In this document: piece after piece, positions 42,415-52,117 of the stretch
Position numbering within the stretch: the stretch's first letter is position 1
How the letters are laid out: each line of letters begins with the position of its first letter
Source: Sinorhizobium fredii USDA 257
Lineage (GTDB): Bacteria; Pseudomonadota; Alphaproteobacteria; Rhizobiales; Rhizobiaceae
Length of the DNA stretch: 64,000 nucleotides
Direction of reading: 5' to 3'
NCBI RefSeq assembly: GCF_000265205.3
Contig: NC_018000.1
Location: forward strand, 2,046,001 to 2,110,000
Position numbers and translations under genes: made by a program
The notes under the pieces: model-generated
What the model was told of the DNA's origin: nothing
Seen by the model: only the letters and a program-made list of their open reading frames with translations
Database searches by the model: none

Positions 42415-43323
42415 TTACTTTGCTTCAGCAAGATCCTGCCCAAGACGGGAGAGGCAGTCGGCAACCTTGCGTTTGGCCGGCTTCGGAAGGGGCAAAATCG
42501 GACGGGGCGGCTCGGCTTGGCAGACGCCGAGCAAGCCGGCGATGGCATAGACCGACCGAAGGCTGGAGAACTGCTTGAAGAGATCCCAGATCGGGCTCAG
42601 CGCGGCATCGACCCGGCGCGCCTCTGCAACATCGCCAGCTTGAGCCGTCCTGACGATCCGAAGGCAGACGTCGGGCATGATTCCGCCTAGTACGCTGTAC
42701 CAGGTATCGGCGCCGCAGATCATCGCCTCCGTGGCGTTCCAGTCGCCACTGTATCCGATTGAAAAGTCCCCTGGCGTGATCCCTCTCTGATCCGCGAGAT
42801 GGCCCCCGATTTCGTCGCTTTTGTCCGTTGGGTTTTTGATAGCGACGATGCCCGGTACCTGGGCCAAGCGCCCCACGAGTGTCGGCGTGAAGCGGAAATG
42901 GGTGGTTCCCGGGTTGTCATAAATGACGATTGGCAGGCGGCTTTCACGTGCCACCGTGGAGAAGTGTTCGAGGACCTCATCCTCTGTCAGGGGGGCGTAG
43001 GAAACGGCGGCAAGCAGGCCGGCCGCGGCGCCCAAGGCTTTCGCATCCTGAGCCAACTTGACTGCTTCATCGGTCCGCAAGGCGCCGACGCCCGCCACGA
43101 CAGGGACAGTCCCCGAAGTTTCCTCGAGAGCTGTATCAAGGGCGCGGCGGCGCTCCGCGCGGGACAGGTACATGTAGGTTCCGGTGCTACCGAGGAGACC
43201 GATCGAATCGACCTTAGCAGTGCAGAGTCGGGCAATAAGTTTGCGCAGTGCTTCCGCATCGATCTGGCCGTCGTGATCCATGGGCGTGATGGGAAACGCG
43301 GATAGCCCGCTCAGAATTTTCAT
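42415..43323 (-). CDS. Dihydrodipicolinate synthase (DapA) family lyase
   Basis: 302 residues from the ATG at 43323. TIM barrel with the DapA features: GLLGSTGTYMYLSRAERRR (the GSTGE-like substrate loop, here GSTGT), the catalytic Tyr in LPIVIYDNPGTTHF and the Schiff-base Lys in VPGIVAIKNPTDKSDEIGG. The family splits or forms 2-keto-3-deoxy acids, including catabolic aldolases, so a role in breakdown rather than lysine synthesis is likely. It follows the C-S lyase gene by 36 bp on the same strand, so the two probably form an operon under the MocR regulator. Confidence 0.88.
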   Translation of the reverse strand: MKILSGLSAFPITPMDHDGQIDAEALRKLIARLCTAKVDSIGLLGSTGTYMYLSRAERRRALDTALEETSGTVPVVAGVGALRTDEAVKLAQDAKALGAAAGLLAAVSYAPLTEDEVLEHFSTVARESRLPIVIYDNPGTTHFRFTPTLVGRLAQVPGIVAIKNPTDKSDEIGGHLADQRGITPGDFSIGYSGDWNATEAMICGADTWYSVLGGIMPDVCLRIVRTAQAGDVAEARRVDAALSPIWDLFKQFSSLRSVYAIAGLLGVCQAEPPRPILPLPKPAKRKVADCLSRLGQDLAEAK

Positions 43324-43359
43324 TTCATACTCCGGGATTTGTCTCAAAGCCCTGCCACG

Positions 43360-44595
43360 TCATAAATCTTGCAGAGCCTGACGCAGATCAGCGATGAGAT
43401 CGCTGACATCTTCAAGGCCGACCGAGAGACGGACGAGGTCCTCCCCGACCCCTTCGATCAGATGAGCATCTTTCCGGATCGACTGGCGCGCTCGAGTGAT
43501 GCTGGCTGGATGATAGATGAGGCTGTCCGTGTCGCCCAGACTCACGGCGCGTGTCAGCAACTTCAAGCGGTCCAGCATTGTTCGTGCACCATCGAAGCCC
43601 GCATGAAGGCCGAAGGCCAGCATGCCGGACCCTTGCGCCATCTGCTTGCGGGCTATTGCATGATCGGCATGCGATTCCAGGAAAGGATAGCTCACCCAGG
43701 CGACGGCTGGATGCACCTCAAGCATCTGCGCGATCGTCAGAGCCGAGGCGCTGTGCCGGTCCATCCGAAGCGACAGCGTTTTCAGGCCGCGCAGGATCAG
43801 GAAGGCCGAGTGCGGTGAAAGTGTCGCCCCGGTGATGTAGCGCAGGCCGGTTTCGTGCAACGTATGAAGCGTTTCAGCGTCTCCAAGGAGCGCACCGCCC
43901 AAAGTATCGCCGTGCCCATTGATGTATTTCGTCAGCGAGTGCAGCACGATGTCGGCGCCGTGCTCGAGAGGGCGCTGCAGCGCCGGCGAAGCAAAAGTGC
44001 TATCGACGGCAACCTTTACATTCCGCGCATGGGCGCGCTCTGCGATGGCGGAGATGTCGAGAATGGCGCTCAGGGGGTTTACGGGCGTTTCGAAGTAGAC
44101 CAGCTTGGTCCTATCCGTGATTGCCGCGTCAAGGTCCGACGGTTCGGACAAATCTACGGGAACGACCTTGATCCCGAAGCGAGGCAGGCCATGCTCCACC
44201 ATGGCAACGGTATTCGAATAGAGCGTCTTATGCACGACGAGCTCGTCGCCCTGCGACAGCAGTGAGAGGATCAGGGTGCCGAAGGCAGCCATGCCAGTCG
44301 ACACCACAAGCCCTGCCTCAGCCCCCTCGAGGTTGGCGAGCCTCTTCTCAAGGATCTCTGTGGTCGGGTTATATTCGCGGGCATACAGCCTGCCTCCGAG
44401 CGCTGCGGCAGCATCATTTGCCTCGACGCTCTCAAAGCCATAGGTCGATGTCAGGAAGACCGGTGGCTGGACTGCTCTTGAAAAGGCAGCAGGATCGAAC
44501 GCGTGATGGATTGCGCGGGTGTCAAATCCAAGACCCGCGCCATGCGACAGATCGGAGTGGTCCTGGACATTGTCTTGTTCGCTGCTGCCAGTCAT
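43360..44595 (-). CDS. Cys/Met metabolism PLP enzyme (methionine gamma-lyase-like)
   Basis: 411 residues from the ATG at 44595; the longer frame to 44793 overlaps the divergent regulator and is rejected. It has the order of the gamma family: YAREYNPTTEILEKRLANLE, GAEAGLVVSTGMAAFGTLIL, VVHKTLYSNT, YFETPVNPLSAILDISAIAE, and the PLP lysine in HSLTKYINGHGDTLGG. Members include methionine gamma-lyase and cystathionine lyases. A downstream MdeB-like gene and the divergent MocR regulator favour L-methionine or related C-S cleavage, which yields 2-oxobutyrate, ammonia and a thiol. Confidence 0.88.
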   Translation of the reverse strand: MTGSSEQDNVQDHSDLSHGAGLGFDTRAIHHAFDPAAFSRAVQPPVFLTSTYGFESVEANDAAAALGGRLYAREYNPTTEILEKRLANLEGAEAGLVVSTGMAAFGTLILSLLSQGDELVVHKTLYSNTVAMVEHGLPRFGIKVVPVDLSEPSDLDAAITDRTKLVYFETPVNPLSAILDISAIAERAHARNVKVAVDSTFASPALQRPLEHGADIVLHSLTKYINGHGDTLGGALLGDAETLHTLHETGLRYITGATLSPHSAFLILRGLKTLSLRMDRHSASALTIAQMLEVHPAVAWVSYPFLESHADHAIARKQMAQGSGMLAFGLHAGFDGARTMLDRLKLLTRAVSLGDTDSLIYHPASITRARQSIRKDAHLIEGVGEDLVRLSVGLEDVSDLIADLRQALQDL

Positions 44596-44676
44596 TGGTT
44601 CGCGGTATCCTCTTTGCTTCCGACCACACTGGCAGCATACTGGTCCGCAAGAAATATCCAGTTCCGCGGAAAGAAA

Positions 44677-46257
44677 ATGGTCCAGTTGGAAAGTCAGGCG
44701 ACACCCGAACGCGCAAGGAAGATGGGAGCACGCCAGATTTACGAGGCGCTCAGGGATCAGATCTTGGGCCGCGTCTATGAAGCTGGTGGCCAACTACCGT
44801 CATCTCGAAATCTGTCGAACGAGCTTGGCGTATCGCGAACGACGGTGACAGTCGCCTATGAGCAGCTTGCGGCAGAGGGCTTCGTGGAGCTGCGCCAAGG
44901 CGCCCGACCGCGGGTTGCAGCGTTGCCATTCGGGCAGCTTCCGACGGGTGCCGCGCCGAAGCAGCAGGGTGCTCAGCCCCTGTCGGCCTATGGCGAAAGA
45001 CTTCGGGCGACGCCACCATGGCTCGATTATTTGCCCAACTCACTCATGGTTGATTTCCGTTACGGAGACCTCGCTCCATCCGATTTTCCGGCGCTTGCCT
45101 GGAAGAAAGCTGTCAATGCGGTCATCGCTCAGCGACCGAGCCGACTTGCCTATGATGACCCGCGAGGATCGCGGCGTTTGCGGCAAGCCCTGCAAGGGTA
45201 TCTTTGGCGCGCCAGAACATTGCAGTGCGATCTGGAGCAAATCATCATCGTGAACGGATCCCAGCAAGGCTTAGACCTTTGCGCGCGGCTTCTGCTCGAC
45301 TATGGCAGCGAGTTTGTCATCGAAAACCCCGGCTATCGAATGGCTCGTCAAATCTTCGCCAGCACCGGCGCCTCTCCGGTCCCCATTGCCGTCGACGGCG
45401 AGGGTCTGAAGACCGAGCTCTTGGAGGGCGTGCGGGCCCGTCTGGCCTATGTCACACCTTCGCATCAGTTTCCGCTTGGCGGCGTGATGCCGATTTCTCG
45501 CCGTCATCAGCTTCTCGAATGGGCGCGGGAAAACGACACTTACGTGATCGAGGACGATTACGACAGCGAATACCGCTACGATATCAGCCCGGTGCCTCCG
45601 CTCCAAAGTCTGGAGGCTGGAAGCAACGTCATTTATCTCGGTACGATCTCCAAAACGCTCTCCCCGATGATGCGCATCGGCTATCTCGTTGTGCCACCAG
45701 AACTGCAGGACGTTTTTGCGACTGCCAAGCAACTGTCGGACAGACACTCGCCGGCGACGGAGCAGGAAGCCTTGGCGTCTCTGATCGAAAGCGGCGGTTA
45801 TGAAAGCCATGTGCGCCGCGTACGGCGACTGAACAGAGACCGGCGTGAGACATTGTTGAACGCGCTGCAGCGCGCATTCGGCGAAGGGATCACGGTGGAA
45901 GGCGCCGACGCCGGACTGCATGTTGTGGTCTGGTTCAACGGGCTGCTGAAGTCGTCCGAGACGGCTTTGCTGGAAACCGCGCGACGCGCCGGACTCGGAG
46001 TTCATGGCATCTCACCTCTTTATGAGCCGCAACCAGACGAGGCGACGGCGGATAGGCTCGGGCTTGTTATGGGGTATTCAGCCTTGACCCCGCGGCAGAT
46101 CGAAAAGGGTGTTCAACTCCTGCTCGTAGCGGTTGAAACAGTGAAAGCCAATTCTGAAGTAAAGTTCGGCTTAGCCGAAACCGAGGCAAACGCGCGAGGC
46201 GTTGCCAGCATGACAGCCACTCGTATCCGAAGTGGAAACTGGACCAGCAACATGTGA
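44677..46257 (+). CDS. MocR-type regulator (GntR HTH plus aminotransferase domain)
   Basis: 526 residues from the ATG at 44677 (GGAAAG upstream). The GntR winged helix (ARQIYEALRDQILGRVYEAG, SRTTVTVAYEQLAAEGFVEL) is joined to a class I aminotransferase fold with the PLP lysine in YLGTISKTLSPMMRIGYLVV and the D-D-Y motif IEDDYDSEYRYD. MocR proteins sense PLP-amino acid adducts and control nearby amino acid genes. It is divergent from the C-S lyase by 81 bp and followed by the MOSC-reductase-E1 genes, so it may control both sides. Confidence 0.9.
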   Translation: MVQLESQATPERARKMGARQIYEALRDQILGRVYEAGGQLPSSRNLSNELGVSRTTVTVAYEQLAAEGFVELRQGARPRVAALPFGQLPTGAAPKQQGAQPLSAYGERLRATPPWLDYLPNSLMVDFRYGDLAPSDFPALAWKKAVNAVIAQRPSRLAYDDPRGSRRLRQALQGYLWRARTLQCDLEQIIIVNGSQQGLDLCARLLLDYGSEFVIENPGYRMARQIFASTGASPVPIAVDGEGLKTELLEGVRARLAYVTPSHQFPLGGVMPISRRHQLLEWARENDTYVIEDDYDSEYRYDISPVPPLQSLEAGSNVIYLGTISKTLSPMMRIGYLVVPPELQDVFATAKQLSDRHSPATEQEALASLIESGGYESHVRRVRRLNRDRRETLLNALQRAFGEGITVEGADAGLHVVVWFNGLLKSSETALLETARRAGLGVHGISPLYEPQPDEATADRLGLVMGYSALTPRQIEKGVQLLLVAVETVKANSEVKFGLAETEANARGVASMTATRIRSGNWTSNM

Positions 46258-46426
46258 TCAAACTGGCACTGTCTGGAAGACCAGTTCCCCGCCAAAGTTC
46301 AGGGAGGCCCGCGACTGGTACCGTGATCGTTTTTGCCTTTCTAGACACGAGCACCAGCACGCCGGTGGAGGAAGCTGAGATGGTCTTCAATTGAAGGTCC
46401 GGATCGAGGCTTGATGAGGCTGATCC

Positions 46427-46918
46427 ATGACTTGGCACGGTAGACTGCTCCACATCCATATTGCACCTGCGGCTTCCTACGAAATGGAAGAACTAGCGGA
46501 AGCGCAACTCATTGCGGGACGTGGGATTGTTGGCGACCGATACTATCTCGGCACTGGCACCTATTCCCCGAAACCCGACGTTCGCGAAGTCACGCTGATC
46601 GAGGTTGAGGCTCTGGAGGCAATAGTCAACGGCGAGCCAAAGATCCCGGGCTTCAGAGCCGAGCTCGCACCCGAGGATCATAGACGCAATCTGACGACCC
46701 GCGGCGTCCCGCTCGGCCATCTCGTCGGCAAACGCTTCCGGGTCGGCGAAACCATTCTTCGCGCAGCGCGGATGAACTTCCCCTGCAAATATATCGAGGA
46801 ATTACTCGGCATTCCCGGCCTCTACGAAGGCCTGCTGAACCGCTCCGGTCTGAACTGCGCGATCGAGGTGGGCGGCATCATCCGCCCAGGTGACCCGATT
46901 CTTCCGATGGACGAATAA
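46427..46918 (+). CDS. MOSC domain protein
   Basis: 163 residues with the MOSC core: IAGRGIVGDRYYLGTGTYSP, REVTLIEVEALEAIV, RRNLTTRGVPLGHLVGKRFR and the conserved Cys in ARMNFPCKYIEELLGIPG. MOSC domains carry sulfur to metal centres (molybdenum cofactor sulfurases, YiiM/YuaD-like proteins) or act as N-hydroxylated-base reductase partners. It lies 169 bp after the MocR gene and 6 bp before the reductase gene, so the two are co-translated. A sulfur-transfer role in the amino acid pathway is inferred. Confidence 0.85.
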   Translation: MTWHGRLLHIHIAPAASYEMEELAEAQLIAGRGIVGDRYYLGTGTYSPKPDVREVTLIEVEALEAIVNGEPKIPGFRAELAPEDHRRNLTTRGVPLGHLVGKRFRVGETILRAARMNFPCKYIEELLGIPGLYEGLLNRSGLNCAIEVGGIIRPGDPILPMDE

Positions 46919-46924
46919 AGCAAC

Positions 46925-47875
46925 ATGGCATCTCCGCGTATCATCATGAAGCTGAAGGTTGTCGTCACCCGAAAGGAACCGGGCGATGTCCTCGTCGTGG
47001 AGCTCCAGCATCCGCGCAAGCCTTCGCTGCCGCCCTTCGAACCGGGCTCGCACGTCGACGTCCATCTGCCCGACGGACGGGTCCGTCAATATTCGTTGTG
47101 CGGCGACCCGGCCGACCTCAGCCGGTACACGATTGCGGTGAAGCGCGAGCCAGAAGGCCGTGGAGGCTCGGCCTGGCTTCATGATGACATTGGCGTTGGC
47201 ACCGAATTGCCGGTCTCTGCGCCGCGCAATCATTTTCCGCTGAAGCAAGGAAATGGGCCGGTCCTGCTGTTGGCCGGTGGGATCGGCATCACGCCTCTCC
47301 TGGCGATGGCGGGCGTTTTGAACGGGCAGGGCAAGCCATTCGAGTTGCATTACTTCACCCGCAGTCGGGCGGTCGCACCCCTTTTGGCGGAGATTGAGCA
47401 GGTTATCGACAGAAACAAGCTCAGGCTTCACTTCGACGACGAGCCTGAGACAAGACAGGATATCGAAGCCTTGCTATCGACCCCTCCCAGCGACGCGCAG
47501 GTTTATTACTGCGGTCCACCGGGGTTTATGGCGGCCATCGCTCGAGCCACCGAACACTGGCCTGAGGGTTCCGTCCATTTCGAGGCGTTCCAGCCGGCGA
47601 TACTCGACGATGCTCCACAGGAGCCATTCACAATCATCCTGCGCAATGGGACAGAGATTCCGGTTCCGGCCGACACTTCGGCGCTGTCGGCAATTCGCGC
47701 GGCTGGGGTGTTATTGATGGCATCTTGCGAAAACGGCGTGTGCGGGACCTGCGAGTGCGGCATCCTGGAAGGTCAGCCGATCCACAGGGATGCGGTCCTG
47801 TCCAAGGACGCCCGCGGCCACCGGTTCATCCCTTGCGTATCGCGTGCAACGGGTGTGCTGCGGCTTGATCTGTGA
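46925..47875 (+). CDS. PDR/VanB-type oxidoreductase (FMN-, NADH- and 2Fe-2S-binding)
   Basis: 316 residues in phthalate dioxygenase reductase order. A flavin barrel comes first (FEPGSHVDVHLPDGRVRQYS, with the RxYS motif). The NAD domain follows (GPVLLLAGGIGITPLLAMAG, then VYYCGPPGFMAAIARATEHW). The C-terminal plant-type ferredoxin has CENGVCGTCECG and a later Cys in RFIPCVSRATG, four cysteines for one 2Fe-2S cluster. Such reductases pass electrons from NADH to oxygenases or, with MOSC partners, to molybdo- or sulfur-linked systems. No oxygenase is adjacent. Confidence 0.89.
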   Translation: MASPRIIMKLKVVVTRKEPGDVLVVELQHPRKPSLPPFEPGSHVDVHLPDGRVRQYSLCGDPADLSRYTIAVKREPEGRGGSAWLHDDIGVGTELPVSAPRNHFPLKQGNGPVLLLAGGIGITPLLAMAGVLNGQGKPFELHYFTRSRAVAPLLAEIEQVIDRNKLRLHFDDEPETRQDIEALLSTPPSDAQVYYCGPPGFMAAIARATEHWPEGSVHFEAFQPAILDDAPQEPFTIILRNGTEIPVPADTSALSAIRAAGVLLMASCENGVCGTCECGILEGQPIHRDAVLSKDARGHRFIPCVSRATGVLRLDL

Positions 47876-47912
47876 GGCATGGCTCGGACGGAAGGACGTT
47901 GGCAGGGGAGAA

Positions 47913-50313
47913 GTGGATGAGACCAGAACTAAGATCTTGAACGAGATCGAGCGATGCGTCTCCTGGCTCGCTGCGTGGACTATCCACCATGCCAACCACA
48001 TTCGTAAAGGCGACGAGGTGAAGGTCGGCGGCCACCAGGCGTCTTCAGCCTCCCTGAGCACGATCATGACCGCGCTCTACTATTCGGTGCTCAGGCCGCA
48101 GGACCGAGTGGCGGTCAAGCCTCATGCCGCCCCGATCTTTCACGCCATACAGTATCTGGCGGGCAATCAGACCCGCGAAAAGCTGGAAAATTTCCGTGGG
48201 TTCAAAGGCGCCCAGAGCTACCCGTCGCGCACCAAGGACGTCGATGATGTCGATTTCTCAACCGGTTCGGTAGGCCTTGGTGTTGCGCAGACCCTCTTCT
48301 CATCACTGGTGCAAGACTACGTGTCAGCCCATGGCTGGATGAAGGAACGTCCTGAAGGCCGCATGGTCAGCTTGATCGGTGACGCTGAAATGGATGAGGG
48401 CAACATCTATGAGGCGCTGATCGAAGGCTGGAAGCAAGGACTGCGGAACTGCTGGTGGGTTGTCGACTACAATCGGCAGTCGCTGGATGCGGTCGTTCGG
48501 GAGGGGCTCTGGCAGAGATTCGAGCAGATATTCAAGAACTTTGGGTGGGACGTGGTGGTCTTGCGACATGGAACCTTTCAGGAAGCAGCCTTTGCCGAGC
48601 CGGGAGGCGAGAAGCTACGGGACTGGATCGAGCAGTGCCCCAACCAGCTTTATTCCGCATTGACGTTCCAAGGCGGTGCGGCCTGGAGAAAGCGGCTGCG
48701 GGATGAGATCGGCGATCAGGGCGCCGTCACGGCATTGATCGAGCGTCGTTCTGATGACGAGCTGCAGGCCCTGATGGTCAATCTCGGCGGACATGATTTG
48801 CCGAACCTTCTTGAGGCTTTCGAAGCGGCCTCGCGCCACGACCGCCCGGTCTGTTTCATCTGCTACACGATCAAGGGCTACGGCTTGCCGCTCGCTGGCC
48901 ACAAATATAACCACGCCGGGCAGATGACACCCTCCCAGATGGACGCCTTCCGGCAGCGCATGGGTGTGCGACCCGGCCAAGGATGGGAGAAATGGGCCGC
49001 GGCGACAATGCCTGCCGCAGAGCTTGAGACCTTTGTTGCCAAGGCTCCCTTTTTCAGCGAAGGCCGGCGTCGGTTTTCCGTACCGGCTGTTCCAGTTCCG
49101 GAGTCGTTACCCTCGCCCGCCCAAGGCGGCAAGCCGGTTTCGACCCAAATGGGCTTCGGTCAGATCCTGAATGAGATCGCGCGTCATGATACGCCGCTGG
49201 CCGAACGTATCGTTACGACCTCGCCAGACGTCACCGTATCGACAAATCTCGGACCGTGGGTCAATCGGCGCGGCCTCTTTGCTCGTGAAAGCATGGCCGA
49301 CATCTTTAAGGCCGAGCGAATCCCCTCAACCTATACCTGGGAGTTCGGGCAGAAGGGCCAGCATCTCGAACTGGGTATTGCCGAGTCGAACCTCATGATC
49401 ATGCTCGGGGCACTTGGCCTCTCGCATTCGATAAACGGCGTGCGTCTACTGCCGATCGGGACCGTGTACGATCCATTCATATACCGGGCAGCCGATCAGT
49501 TAAACTATGCCTGCTACCAGGATGCGCGCTTCCTGCTCGTCGCCACGCCCTCGGGTGTGAGCCTCGCCCCCGAAGGTGGGGCTCATCAGTCGATCGGCAC
49601 TCCGTTGGTCGGCATGGCGCAGGACGGGCTGTGTGCCTTCGAACCCGCTTTTGTCGACGAATTGTCGGTTATCATTCGCTTCGCGTTTGACTACATGCAG
49701 CGCGACGGCGAAGGCGATCCCGACGAGACCACCTGGCTGCGCGACCAGACCGGCGGATCCGTGTACCTGCGTCTTTCCACCCGCCCGCTGGAGCAGCCTT
49801 CCCGTGACATGATCACCGATCTGGCGCGTGATTATCGTCAATGGCGCCTACTGGTTACGCCCACCCGGACCGAACGCCAGCGTGATCATCGCATACCAGG
49901 GCACCGTCGCCCCGGAAGCAATTGCGGCAACCGGTCTTCTGGCCGAAGACCGGCGTGATGTCGGTCTGCTCGCAATCACGTCGGCAGACCGCCTGAATGC
50001 CGGCTGGCAGGCAGCCGAGCGCGCCCGCCAGCGAGGAGCGGTCGATGCGATGAGCCACATCGAGCGTCTGTTGGCGCCGTTGTCGCGGGACTGCGGGATC
50101 GTCACCGTGATTGACGGCCACCCTGCCACGCTGGCCTGGATCGGTGGCGTCTACGGACATCGCGTCAAGGCACTTGGGGTCGAGCATTTCGGCCAGACGG
50201 GGACCATCGGGGACCTGTACCGGCATCATGGACTTGATACCAATGCCATAATCCATGCAGCTCAAGCTGTCAGTGTCGGGCGCGATATTCGTTATCTAAA
50301 AGTGCTCCCTTAG
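47913..50313 (+). pseudogene. Pyruvate dehydrogenase E1-like (MdeB-like) enzyme, late frameshift
   Basis: A GTG at 47913 after AGGGGAG begins VDETRTKILNEIERCVSWLA. ThDP-binding features follow: VGGHQASSASLSTIMTALYY, SLIGDAEMDEGNIYEALIEG (GDG-like motif reading GDAEMDE…N), and later FGQKGQHLELGIAESNLMIM. The frame breaks near 49835: DLARDYRQW is followed in the next frame by IVNGAYWLRPPGPNASVIIA to the stop at 50313. One extra T explains it. Homologous E1s next to methionine gamma-lyase (MdeB in Pseudomonas) decarboxylate 2-oxobutyrate. The break removes about 160 residues of the C-terminal domain. Confidence 0.83.
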
Positions 50314-50439
50314 AGGTTAGCCAGCGGATCGAAACGCCGGTCATTTTCAGTCAATGATTGGCTCTGTCTCGAGTAGCCTCCGAACGGCGGAAACCGGCAT
50401 CGACCGCGGCGGTGAGCCCAGCGAATGCGGGTGAGGTCA

Positions 50440-50660
50440 GCGTTCCCGATGATACATTATGCGATCTTAGAAGCACAGAGCGGGAACTCATGCTAGCGTC
50501 CGGCAGCAGTCACTTCGCAGCCGCGAGCCGGCGGGACATGGCCGCCGATCTGCGCCGCCTTGACCGTCGAGGCGATCGCCGAGATGGTGACGAGGCTGCG
50601 GTCACGCAAGCGCCTTCGGACCATCCTCATCGTCCAGGTGGATATCATCGCCTCTCACCT
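50440..50660 (+). pseudogene. IS110 family transposase fragment with dispersed repeat copy C
   Basis: GATACATTATGCGAT (50451-50465) is the third copy of the dispersed repeat. The same stretch then encodes ELMLASGSSHFAAASRRDMA, ADLRRLDR and, one frame over, EMVTRLRSRKRLRTIL, the linker and helix-hairpin part of IS110 transposases. Both neighbouring ends of the element are lost. Confidence 0.5.
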
Positions 50661-50692
50661 TTTCGCAAGTTCGCGCGCCTCTGGCCTCTGCC

Positions 50693-52117
50693 CTACATTG
50701 TGTAAGCTTCGCAAACTTTGGCCGTTTCACGTTCGCACTCGAGGCCGGACCGCAGCCTTAGGCGGCGGGCCTTTACAGCGCGTTGGTGCCCCTTGATTTC
50801 CAGAGCCACCGTGGCCGTCTCCACCAACGACAGGCCGTCTGGCGGACTGCCGACCTCGAATGACACGATCAACTCCGACGGCTGCGCGCCTCCGCAAAGC
50901 GCGGCGGCGATGTTGACGGTGTCTCCGAGGATCGTCGCGTCCTTTCGCTCGCCAGCTCCGATTTCGGCCTCGACCAGATTGCCGTCGTGTATGCCTATGC
51001 CGACCTGTCGAGGGAAGTCGCGCTGGCGCAGCCGGGTCAGCATCTCGTTTGCCGCTCGCCAGGCATTCTTCCTTCGATCGTTGCCCTCGAACCAGGCCAC
51101 GAGACCATCGCCCAGGAGGCGATCGACGTCACCGCCATGAGCGATGACGGCCTGGAATCCGATATTTGCAACCGCGCAGACCAACGCTGCAGCTTCGTGC
51201 GGCGTCGCCGCCTCGGCAAAGCTCGAGAAGTCGCGAATGTCGAGGAACAGCACCGACGCATTGATACGCCGCGGACCGCTCGACCGGGCTTCTGCACGCC
51301 GGCTAACATTCTTCGAAACGAATCGCGCCAGCGAGGCATGGGCCTCGTTCAACGCGGCGGTTCGGTGGTCGATTTCGGATTGCGCCTTCGAGACGAACAG
51401 GATGGCCAGGCCGATCGAAATGACAAAGACGGAGCCGACCCCTCCGAGCCAGAGCAACGTGTAGGTGGAAAGCGCGCGTTCCCAGTTTGCAGATGCCTCC
51501 GCAGTGACCACGACCAGCGGCGGTTCTTTCGAACTGGCTTGGATCTTGGTGGCCACCAGCCAATGCATCGACGGTCCATCCTGCTCGCGGAACAGAGAGA
51601 CGCCATTTTTCACGCTCTTGTATTCGCCAAGGCTCAAATCTCGACAGCCGCGATCTGCCGTTCCCGCGATAAGGGAACCGGACGCATCGAGAATGACGGC
51701 GCACAGCCAGTTCATTTCCTCGGCTTCGCTTGACAGGGCCGAAGACGCCACCGCCACCTCGCCCTTGGTCGCGCCCAGTTGGCGTGCCAGCCATGCCGCC
51801 GGATCGGCACGCTCTGCAGTGCCGACCAAAGCAGTGTGCCAAGCTGCTGCCTGGGATTCATAAGCATATTCGGCGCTGCTTGAGAGCGCCTGCGCGAATG
51901 CAAACAGCAAGCCGAGCAGGGCGGCAGCAAGCGCCGGCAGCACGAGCAAGACGAAGCGACGTCGCAACTGGTAGGCCGAGCGCGGGGAGTTTCGCGCCGT
52001 TTCCTGTTGGTGAGCGGCCGTTTCGGCAGTGGCGCCGCTGACAATCAGAGCGGCGCCTTGCGGGCGCCGTTCCTGGTTCGGCTGAGGTTGGTTATCGCTT
52101 CGGCGCAGCAGGCTCAC
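50693..52117 (-). CDS. Class III adenylate/guanylate cyclase, membrane-bound
   Basis: 474 residues from GTG 52117. A cytoplasmic N-tail, a first membrane helix (FVLLVLPALAAALLGLLFAF), an extracytoplasmic sensor domain with two cysteines (NWLCAVILDAS, DRGCRDLS), a second helix (LLWLGGVGSVFVISIGLAIL), and a coiled linker lead to the cyclase domain: ASVLFLDIRDFSSFAEAATP and HGGDVDRLLGDGLVAWFEGN carry the two metal-binding Asp. DATILGDTVNIAAALC supplies the Asn-Arg-type transition-state region (Asn present). It probably makes cAMP in response to an outside signal. Its start overlaps the COG4705 gene by four bases. Confidence 0.87.
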   Translation of the reverse strand: MSLLRRSDNQPQPNQERRPQGAALIVSGATAETAAHQQETARNSPRSAYQLRRRFVLLVLPALAAALLGLLFAFAQALSSSAEYAYESQAAAWHTALVGTAERADPAAWLARQLGATKGEVAVASSALSSEAEEMNWLCAVILDASGSLIAGTADRGCRDLSLGEYKSVKNGVSLFREQDGPSMHWLVATKIQASSKEPPLVVVTAEASANWERALSTYTLLWLGGVGSVFVISIGLAILFVSKAQSEIDHRTAALNEAHASLARFVSKNVSRRAEARSSGPRRINASVLFLDIRDFSSFAEAATPHEAAALVCAVANIGFQAVIAHGGDVDRLLGDGLVAWFEGNDRRKNAWRAANEMLTRLRQRDFPRQVGIGIHDGNLVEAEIGAGERKDATILGDTVNIAAALCGGAQPSELIVSFEVGSPPDGLSLVETATVALEIKGHQRAVKARRLRLRSGLECERETAKVCEAYTM

